From the NCBI GenBank assembly GCA_017508895.1, contig JAFWRA010000196.1, positions 1 through 12,293 of the forward strand: DNA of 12,293 bases. The letters run 5' to 3'. Each line of letters starts with the position of its first letter. Position 1 is the first letter of the stretch. Source of the DNA: Bacteroidales bacterium (GTDB lineage: Bacteria > Bacteroidota > Bacteroidia > Bacteroidales > F082). The translations under genes and the position numbers were made by a program. Shown piece by piece: positions 7,323 through 12,293 of this stretch. The notes beneath the pieces are model-generated. The model was not told the origin of the DNA and searched no databases. It saw nothing but the letters and a program-made list of their open reading frames with translations.

Positions 7323-8981
7323 ATGAAAAATCTGAAGTACTTATTATTTGTCGCAGCCGTGGCATTTGCCATTGTAGGTTGCCGTAAGCCCGTTGATGTT
7401 TCTTTTGCTGTAGCCACGCAAGAGATGGAAGCCGCGGGCGGTTCAGTTGAAGTCGCGCTGAACTCGAATGGCGAATGGACTATCGAGTCCACTGCAGAGT
7501 GGCTTACCGTTTCGCCCATGTCGGGCAGTGGCAATGCCACGTTGACGCTTACTGCCCAAGCCAATGCGACGGAGGATAGCCGTTCGGCACAGATCAAAGC
7601 CATTACCAAAGATAATGCGGCTACTATGACCTTGACCCAAAATGCCTTGGAATACTATTTAACTGTGTCGCCCAAAGTAATACAATGTGGCAGCAATGGC
7701 GGTGAGTTTACTGTCTCGGTGTCGTCCAATGTCGATTGGGAAGTCGGCCTACCTCAGTGGATTTCAAGTACGGTGACTCAAGGTTCCAATAATGCGACAG
7801 TCACGTTGACAGTCATGCCTATTGATGGTGAGATGGCTGATTCACGAGAAGCTGACGTGTTTTTCGGAAACAGCAATTATGGTGATAAAGTCCATGTTAT
7901 TCAGACTGTCGATCCGATTTTAAGCATTGACGTCAGGCCTAAAAACCTTGAATTTGTCAGTGCAGGAGAGACCAAGTCAGTCTTCGTTTTTACCGAAGAT
8001 TCGTGGTCGGCTACAGTAGATGTAGATTGGGTTACGCTGAGCAAAACAGAAGGACAAGGCAATGGTGAAGTCAGTGTGACTTTAGGAGAAAACCCTGATT
8101 ATGTCCAGCGCCAGACTACGGTCGTTTTCACTTCGGGTGGTAACATGACAGCTATCTTAAGCATCAGTCAGGAAGCCTTGCCCGACCCGCATTTTTTGGA
8201 GGTTTCTCCTCTTTCATTCCAGTTTGGAAATGAAGGCGGCGAACAGTCCATGACCATCGGATGTGATGATGTCTGGACGATTGATGCAAGTAATGACTGG
8301 CTTACCGTTACGCCTATGACGGGAACAGGGAACGCCACTGTCACGATAGGAGTTAACCCTAATACGCTGTTGGAACCCAGAATGGCATACGTTATTGTTA
8401 AATCGGGAGATTTGGTCCAGGAAGTAATGGTCAATCAGGCGGCAGGCGACACACCTCTTTTCGTTGGTTTCGAACCCGACACGTTGTACGTTTCATATTC
8501 GGGTGGCATACACCACTTGGAGTTGACTTCAAACACAACCTGGCAACTTCAGGCGAGTGAGTGGATTAATCTTTTAAATACTACTATGGGACAAGGTGAT
8601 GCCTCGTTCGATATCGTTGTTGACTTCAATGAGAATTCGGAGGAAAGGATTGGCTATGTGAATGCCAAGCACAATGGGCAGATTCTGGCCACTATGATAA
8701 TAGTACAAGAGGGTTGGTACAGCATCCTTGAGGCAAGTCTCACGGAAATTGAGGCACGTCCCGAAGGTGGTGAGTATGTCATCCAAGTTACGGCAAACCA
8801 ATCATGGTCGGTTAATACCACAGAGAATTGGATACATTGTGCACCCAATAGTGGCTTCAGCAATGGAGAATTCACTATCACAGTTGATGCGATGGAAGGG
8901 GTTCGACCGCGAATGGGTAGAATAAAGTTGGGCGGATCGACTGGAGACCAGGTAATGATAATGGTGAATCAACATCCATGA
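7323..8981 (+). CDS. Lipoprotein built of six tandem BACON domains
   Basis: A 552-residue protein with a lipoprotein signal: hydrophobic residues 6-18 and lipobox A-I-V-G-C, so Cys20 is the lipid anchor. The mature protein is six Ig-like BACON repeats of 86-90 residues (about 26-107, 112-196, 200-284, 291-373, 379-463, 467-551). Each has a Trp-x-(V/I/L) strand, a second Trp 7-8 residues later (W52/W60, W139/W146, W228/W236, W318/W326, W407/W414, W495/W503), a G-x-G/N-x-(A/E)-(T/S) turn, and a closing strand ending in Gln (106, 194, 283, 372, 462, 550). BACON domains are common in Bacteroidetes and usually accompany glycoside hydrolases or peptidases, where glycan or mucin binding has been proposed. 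Here no catalytic domain is present and the protein ends right after repeat six, so it is likely a surface-exposed or periplasmic binding or spacer protein. Repeats 1 and 4 share the 12-mer TGGCTTACCGTT. The stop codon lies within the shared convergent terminator. Confidence 0.9.
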   Translation: MKNLKYLLFVAAVAFAIVGCRKPVDVSFAVATQEMEAAGGSVEVALNSNGEWTIESTAEWLTVSPMSGSGNATLTLTAQANATEDSRSAQIKAITKDNAATMTLTQNALEYYLTVSPKVIQCGSNGGEFTVSVSSNVDWEVGLPQWISSTVTQGSNNATVTLTVMPIDGEMADSREADVFFGNSNYGDKVHVIQTVDPILSIDVRPKNLEFVSAGETKSVFVFTEDSWSATVDVDWVTLSKTEGQGNGEVSVTLGENPDYVQRQTTVVFTSGGNMTAILSISQEALPDPHFLEVSPLSFQFGNEGGEQSMTIGCDDVWTIDASNDWLTVTPMTGTGNATVTIGVNPNTLLEPRMAYVIVKSGDLVQEVMVNQAAGDTPLFVGFEPDTLYVSYSGGIHHLELTSNTTWQLQASEWINLLNTTMGQGDASFDIVVDFNENSEERIGYVNAKHNGQILATMIIVQEGWYSILEASLTEIEARPEGGEYVIQVTANQSWSVNTTENWIHCAPNSGFSNGEFTITVDAMEGVRPRMGRIKLGGSTGDQVMIMVNQHP

Positions 8982-9017
8982 AAAAAGGGAGCAATAAGCT
9001 CCCTTTTTTCATGGATG
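8973..9017. terminator. Bidirectional terminator between convergent genes (perfect 20-bp inverted repeat)
   Basis: The arms 8973-8992 and 8998-9017 are exact reverse complements around a 5-nt loop (AATAA). The core GGGAGC/GCTCCC stem is flanked by A6 on the left and T6 on the right, so an RNA read in either direction ends in a GC stem followed by U residues. It serves both the rightward BACON gene, whose stop (8979-8981) is inside the left arm, and the leftward C69 gene, whose stop is at 9035. Confidence 0.92.
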
Positions 9018-9034
9018 CATGTAATGATAGAAGT

Positions 9035-10636
9035 CTAGAATCCCGTACCGAACCAATACCAGAATTTGTTCTCCATCTCTTTCCATGCTTGGCGCGTTGA
9101 GGCGGCGAAGTCGGAGGTGTATTGGTTGAGGAGTTCGGTGGCTTCTTTCTTCTTGCCGTCGGCAATCAAGGCTTGGGCTCTGTCTTCGATGGCGGGGATT
9201 TCATCGAAAGCTTTTTGTTCGAAACGGTTGGCCGTGCCAAGTAAGGTTTGCTTGGTGCGACCCCATTGTACGGTAGCCAGTTTGTTGGCTTTACGATAGT
9301 GCCAAATCCAAGCCTCGTCGCGGTAACGCAGTTGACCGCATTTGTCGAAGCCTTCAGGCAGGGTAGTGGAGCCGGAGAAAATCGGTATGCGCGGGCTTTG
9401 GCCAGGGTTGTCGCAGGCCATCCAGCAAATAGCACCGATTTCGTCGGGCATCCAGCTGCGGCATTGGATGATATGATGGTAGCTGCTCCATGCCACGGCT
9501 ACGGTGCGTTGGAAGTTGATGGTGCCTGGTGCCAGATAATTAATGGTGTTCATCATTGTGCTACTCACCCAAGGATTGGCTATAGGGCTGATAATGGTGT
9601 CGTTGACTACACCGTCATCTGTGCGTTTCTTGCTCACCATTTTCACGTTGCGTGTCATATCCATATCGGTACCTTCGTAGGTGCTACGGAAGAGTTCCAT
9701 CACCTTACGGACGTCGACGTTCTCATCGGGCTTCACCGAGAAGGGCAGTTCAGGCATGTCGCGGTTGAGGTTCAAAGAAGGAGCCAGTTGGCTGAGGATA
9801 AAGAACTCGCGGTCGCTGTAGTTCTTGCCGCCGCCGTAGGAAGCACGGAAGGCTTTCCAGAAGATGAAGTCGCCTTGGCCGTCCCAAAGGCCATATTTCT
9901 TTGCTACGGCTTCGCAGTTGTCGGAGCAATAAAAGTCCTTGCTCTTGCGCTCGAGTTTACCGATACGTGCGATATTGGCGCTGACACCTACTTCGTCGTC
10001 GGGAATGCGCTTGGCTGCCCAAACACCGCCGATTTTGTCGGGACCTTCGCCGAGGATTTCCATCTGCCAGACTTCGTTCTTGTCGGCAATGGTGATGCAC
10101 TCGCCGCCATCGCCGTAGCCGTATTCTTTTACCAGTTTGCCGATGAGTTGAATGGCGTCGCGGGCATTGTCGCAACGCATCAAAGCCACGCGTTCGAGTT
10201 CTTCAATCATGAACATGCCTTTGTTGTTCACTAAAGTGTCGGGACCCGAGAAGGTGGTTTCACCGATGGCTAGTTGTTTTTCATTGAGGCAGGGATAGGC
10301 TGTGTTGAGATAGGCATAAGTGTGTGCTACCTGGGGAATTTCTCCAGCCAGTTCCACGTTGCGGTTGTCGAAGGGGTCTTCGGTGTGCATGGTGCCTTTG
10401 TAGACTTTGTACATCTCGCCTTTCTCATGGTAGGCGGCGGCTTCCCAGCGCATCCAGGTGCGGTAGCGGCCATCGCAGGTGTGGGAGGTGATGACAGAGC
10501 CGTCAGTGGAGGCTTTCTTGCCCACCATGATGCTGGTGCAGTTGGCACCGACGCGTTGTTCGTTTTCGTCTTGAGCCATCGTGTTCAGGCCGATGAGCAG
10601 AAGAGCAGAAAGAAATAATGTTTTGAATTTAAGCAT
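9035..10636 (-). CDS. Exported family C69 dipeptidase (Ntn hydrolase)
   Basis: A 533-residue protein with a signal peptide at 1-21 (ending NTMA before Gln22). Residues 32-56 read N-C-T-S-I-M-V-G-K-K-A-S-T-D-G-S, the N-terminal signature of peptidase family C69 (PepD, as in Lactobacillus dipeptidase A): Cys33 is the likely nucleophile and, after removal of the preceding residues, the N-terminal amino group of the Ntn hydrolase. Further conserved-looking segments are GDGGECITIADKNEVWQMEILGEG (about 174-197), YGGG (about 267-270) and YHHIIQCRSWMPDEIGAICW (about 390-409). It would cleave dipeptides or short peptides in the periplasm or outside. Length is normal for the secreted Bacteroidetes forms. 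It is the second gene of a leftward operon, 20 bp after a T9SS cargo gene, with no promoter visible in that gap. A long open frame on the opposite strand (9248-10234) is a shadow of it. Confidence 0.9.
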   Translation of the reverse strand: MLKFKTLFLSALLLIGLNTMAQDENEQRVGANCTSIMVGKKASTDGSVITSHTCDGRYRTWMRWEAAAYHEKGEMYKVYKGTMHTEDPFDNRNVELAGEIPQVAHTYAYLNTAYPCLNEKQLAIGETTFSGPDTLVNNKGMFMIEELERVALMRCDNARDAIQLIGKLVKEYGYGDGGECITIADKNEVWQMEILGEGPDKIGGVWAAKRIPDDEVGVSANIARIGKLERKSKDFYCSDNCEAVAKKYGLWDGQGDFIFWKAFRASYGGGKNYSDREFFILSQLAPSLNLNRDMPELPFSVKPDENVDVRKVMELFRSTYEGTDMDMTRNVKMVSKKRTDDGVVNDTIISPIANPWVSSTMMNTINYLAPGTINFQRTVAVAWSSYHHIIQCRSWMPDEIGAICWMACDNPGQSPRIPIFSGSTTLPEGFDKCGQLRYRDEAWIWHYRKANKLATVQWGRTKQTLLGTANRFEQKAFDEIPAIEDRAQALIADGKKKEATELLNQYTSDFAASTRQAWKEMENKFWYWFGTGF

Positions 10637-10656
10637 ATTGAATCGATTTGTGTTGA

Positions 10657-11754
10657 TTACTTTTTGATGATAGTTTGCTTTTTCGAACCGCTTTCGGTAG
10701 CAAGCATAATGACATAAGTTCCAGCTTGAAGCCCTCTCAAATCGAGTTGTTGTTTATTGCCGTAGGTAGAAATGCTATTGAGTATTCTGCCAGTCATGTC
10801 ATACAGGGTCATTTGTTGAAGGCCTTCTGCTTCAATGGTTACGAAATCGGTGGCTGGATTGGGGAATACGCAGATTGTTGGCATTTTGTTTTCAGATAGT
10901 GCGGTTGGGTCAAGTGGTGTTACCCAGAAGGTGACCATGGCCGTGTTGCATCCACAGGGGATGGTCATTATGATGTCTAGCCATGTCACCGTGCCGGGCT
11001 CGGTTTCGGGGCGCAGGGTGGCGTAGGTGGTCACTTCGACAGTTTCGTCAGGTTGGATGGGGAAGGTCATGCCACTGACACCGTTGACATAAGTGCTGAA
11101 ATTGGTGAAATACTCGTTGGAAGGATGGGCGGTGATGTCAAGCGGGTCGTAGCCCGTGTTGTGAACGAGGTATCGGAAGGTGGCCTGCGAGCCGGGGTAC
11201 AAGACTGTGTCGCCAGTGATGGGTTCGGCCTCAAAGTCGTATTGTAGTACCATGTCGATTTGGATGTCGTCGATGGTGAGGTAGGTAGCGCCTTGAGCTG
11301 CAATGGCGCGGATGCCGACATATTCGCAGTCCTCAGGGATGGAATTGATGTATGATGATACCTTTTCGTAAGTGTCACCATTGATGGTCGCAGAGAGGAG
11401 TTGCGTGTGCATGCTGTTGGGATTAGGTGTTTTGCCTGTCCAGAATTCGAGTTGGAACTCGCCATCCGATATGGCCCAGCAGGTGAAGCGGTAATGCATG
11501 CTTGTAATCAGGTAGAGTGGCATATACATCCATGATTCGTCTGCGTTTGAGAATGCATACCAGTTGCCCGAATGCGGGATGCGGTTGTGGTCTTTTTCCA
11601 GATAACCGCAAAGCCATGAGTTGTTTTCACAAATCCAACCAGTGGGCTTTTCGAAGTCGTGGTTGGCATATTCGAAGCTTTCGATAAGGATGCTGTCGGC
11701 GAAGGCCTGGTTGGCAAGAAAGGCTACCAATAGGGTAAAAAAGAGTTTTCTCAT
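10657..11754 (-). CDS. T9SS-secreted choice-of-anchor J protein
   Basis: A 365-residue protein. I start it at the ATG 11754 (MRKLFF...), which gives a clean signal peptide of 19 residues ending AFA; an in-frame ATG 39 bp earlier (11793) would add 13 residues ahead of the signal and lies upstream of the predicted transcription start. Residues 20-165 fit the choice-of-anchor J jelly roll (ESFEYAN opening, W-rich core, SGNWYAFSNADESWMYMP, and a closing ATYLTIDDIQID strand). Residues about 166-284 are an Ig-like region. Residues 285-365 are a T9SS type A sorting domain: the Pro-Asn-Pro at 298-300 (VFPNPATDFV), LYDMTGR near 317-323, G-TY-I near 345-350, and the basic end K-K. The protein is probably exported through the type IX system and attached to the surface or released. 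Its partner, the downstream C69 dipeptidase, has no sorting domain. No enzyme activity is visible; adhesion or ligand binding is my guess. Confidence 0.88.
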   Translation of the reverse strand: MRKLFFTLLVAFLANQAFADSILIESFEYANHDFEKPTGWICENNSWLCGYLEKDHNRIPHSGNWYAFSNADESWMYMPLYLITSMHYRFTCWAISDGEFQLEFWTGKTPNPNSMHTQLLSATINGDTYEKVSSYINSIPEDCEYVGIRAIAAQGATYLTIDDIQIDMVLQYDFEAEPITGDTVLYPGSQATFRYLVHNTGYDPLDITAHPSNEYFTNFSTYVNGVSGMTFPIQPDETVEVTTYATLRPETEPGTVTWLDIIMTIPCGCNTAMVTFWVTPLDPTALSENKMPTICVFPNPATDFVTIEAEGLQQMTLYDMTGRILNSISTYGNKQQLDLRGLQAGTYVIMLATESGSKKQTIIKK

Positions 11755-11771
11755 TTGCTTGTAAATTTGGG

Positions 11772-11802
11772 CAAAAATAGAGAAAAAACTCAATTATTGG
11801 AA
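11772..11802 (-). promoter_or_regulatory. Possible promoter of the T9SS protein / dipeptidase operon
   Basis: On the minus strand TATTTTTG (11779-11772) matches TAnnTTTG fully and would start transcription near 11766, about 12 nt before the ATG at 11754. The expected -33 TTG is only TTC (11802-11800). The A/T richness of this stretch makes chance matches common, so the call is moderate. Confidence 0.45.
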
Positions 11803-11833
11803 TGATTTCTACCCAAAATCAAATAGAAAAGAG

Positions 11834-11869
11834 AAAAATGTGCGGAATGGACAATTCCTCCATTCCGCA
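11834..11869 (-). terminator. Hairpin with minus-strand T-run upstream of the leftward operon
   Basis: TGCGGAATGGA (11841-11851) and its exact complement (11859-11869) form an 11-bp stem with a 7-nt loop. Read leftward, the stem is followed after two bases by TTTTT (11838-11834) and further pyrimidines, so it looks like an intrinsic terminator on the minus strand. On the plus strand there is no T-run. It lies about 60 bp before the operon promoter, so it could insulate the operon from upstream transcription or end a short leader RNA. Confidence 0.6.
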
Positions 11870-11921
11870 TAATAAAACTAACTCAAAATTCATCCTAAAA
11901 ATGTATGACAAAAATCTGCTA

Positions 11922-11929
11922 CAAAGTAA
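11922..11929 (-). promoter_or_regulatory. Possible minus-strand -7 element
   Basis: On the minus strand TTACTTTG (11929-11922) matches TAnnTTTG at seven of eight bases; the wider GTTACTTTGTAGC differs by one base from the element at 12175-12187 on the other strand. No good -33 TTG is found 19-20 bp upstream (only TTT). If active it would make an RNA of about 80 nt ending at the hairpin 11841-11869. Confidence 0.25.
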
Positions 11930-11933
11930 CGGC

Positions 11934-11973
11934 GATTTCAAAAACGGTGAAATCCCCATATTATGGGATTTTT
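11934..11973 (+). repeat. Two overlapping, mutually exclusive inverted repeats
   Basis: GATTTCA (11934-11940) pairs with TGAAATC (11948-11954), loop 7. AAATCCC (11950-11956) pairs with GGGATTT (11965-11971), loop 8, and runs into five T (11969-11973). Both use bases 11950-11954, so only one can form at a time, a layout like an antiterminator and terminator. The stems are short and A/T-rich. Confidence 0.35.
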
Positions 11974-12058
11974 GAAGGCCTTTTATCATTCAATACTTAG
12001 TTATTTTTAATTATATGACTCATTATAAGCTACATAGCGCGTATTGTACCGAGCATTC

Positions 12059-12073
12059 GCCCTGTTTTAGGGC
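12059..12073. repeat. Short hairpin (GCCCT / AGGGC)
   Basis: GCCCT (12059-12063) and AGGGC (12069-12073) form a 5-bp stem with loop GTTTT; CAT (12054-12056) and ATG (12074-12076) can extend it across a 2-base bulge. No T-run follows. It may have no function, or lie near an end of a mobile element if the gene at 12209 is a transposase. Confidence 0.3.
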
Positions 12074-12152
12074 ATGTTCCAGTCCATAAACAAGAGCTCT
12101 CGGGAAAGATGGTATAAATAGTGTAAATTGGCAGGAAAAAGTGGCAAAAAAA

Positions 12153-12183
12153 TTGGTCAAATGACTGATTTTCAGTAACTTTG
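12153..12183 (+). promoter_or_regulatory. Promoter of the gene cut by the right edge
   Basis: TTG (12153-12155), exactly 20 bp, then TAACTTTG (12176-12183): a full match to both Bacteroidetes elements. Transcription would begin near 12190, leaving a leader of about 20 nt before the ATG at 12209. This supports the short open frame there as a real gene start. Confidence 0.8.
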
Positions 12184-12208
12184 TAGCTACCAAACAACAA
12201 GTTACACT

Positions 12209-12293
12209 ATGAATCGAATGCCACTTGACCAGCTCACCGAAGTCATCAAAGACGCCTTCAATGGCGTCGCGAAAATAACAAAAAGTTTCCAGA
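12209..12293 (+). CDS. Partial gene at the right edge (possibly a transposase)
   Basis: The reading frame opens with ATG at 12209 and stays open for 28 codons to the window edge (MNRMPLDQLTEVIKDAFNGV, then AKITKSFQ). There is no signal peptide, so the product is probably cytoplasmic. The base composition is clearly richer in G+C than the preceding intergenic DNA, and an ideal promoter lies just upstream. The segment resembles, from memory, N-termini of IS4-type transposases of Bacteroidetes with a K-I-T-K-x-F motif, but 28 residues are too few to be sure. No terminal inverted repeat can be confirmed without the right end. Confidence 0.6.
   Translation, partial: MNRMPLDQLTEVIKDAFNGVAKITKSFQ

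Larger units (their letters stand above)
11755..12208. other. AT-rich intergenic region with hairpins and promoter-like motifs
   Basis: These 454 bases hold no convincing gene. They contain the operon promoter at 11772-11802, a strong hairpin at 11841-11869, a possible minus-strand promoter at 11922-11929, two overlapping inverted repeats at 11934-11954 and 11950-11971, a short hairpin at 12059-12073 and the promoter at 12153-12183. One 45-codon open frame (11838-11975, plus strand) overlaps the first hairpin and has no known motif. Such a region could be a transposon flank, a small-RNA locus or simply a divergent regulatory spacer. Confidence 0.6.

Noticed and set aside
9248..10234. A 328-codon open frame on the plus strand
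   Set aside because: It lies wholly opposite the C69 dipeptidase, which has clear family motifs and a signal peptide. The frame is a side effect of that gene's codon use and has no motif of its own.
11755..11793. Longer N-terminus for the T9SS protein (ATG at 11793)
   Set aside because: It would put 13 residues before a complete signal peptide and lies upstream of the likely transcription start near 11766.
12251..12268. GACGCC / GGCGTC inverted repeat as an attachment or recombination site
   Set aside because: Only 6 bp per arm and inside the coding start of the edge gene; ordinary codons explain it.
1..12293. CRISPR array, toxin-antitoxin or phage-defence module
   Set aside because: No regularly spaced direct repeats, no cas-like or small paired genes were seen. 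The only tandem repeats are the diverged BACON domains.

Overview
The window looks like a chromosomal segment from a member of the Bacteroidetes, most likely Bacteroidales. The signs are promoters of the Bacteroidetes type (TTG about 19-20 bp before TAnnTTTG), starts without a clear Shine-Dalgarno sequence, BACON repeats, a type IX secretion (T9SS) type A sorting domain, and an LptC / CNNM-CorC / PpiD-like envelope cluster. This rests on reading motifs and protein families; no database search was made.

Layout: a tRNA gene runs off the left edge on the minus strand with its own strong promoter. Diverging from it is a rightward cluster of envelope genes: a beta-barrel outer-membrane protein (226-1527), an exported TPR protein (1602-3050), the LPS-export lipoprotein LptC (3051-3611, TTG start abutting the previous stop) and a CNNM/CBS/CorC-type membrane protein (3615-4901). 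After a 145-bp gap with a new promoter comes a membrane-anchored parvulin prolyl isomerase of PpiD type (5047-7170), closed by an intrinsic terminator. Together these genes concern building the outer membrane: a barrel protein, lipopolysaccharide transport, periplasmic folding and a membrane ion transporter or sensor.

Next, with its own promoter, is a lipoprotein made entirely of six tandem BACON domains (7323-8981). It converges on a leftward two-gene operon: a T9SS-secreted choice-of-anchor J protein (11754-10657) followed after 20 bp by an exported family C69 dipeptidase (10636-9035). The two convergent units share one bidirectional terminator, a perfect 20-bp inverted repeat that includes the BACON gene's stop codon. 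These three genes look like surface or periplasmic functions for handling glycans, proteins or peptides outside the cell.

The right end (11755-12208) is an AT-rich, gene-poor stretch with several hairpins and promoter-like motifs on both strands. It leads to a well-formed promoter and the first 28 codons of a rightward gene cut by the edge, possibly a transposase. I see no complete mobile element, CRISPR array or defence system. The most interesting items are the all-BACON lipoprotein, the similar promoter blocks in front of the barrel and PpiD-like genes, the unusually long convergent terminator, and the structured leader region at the right.
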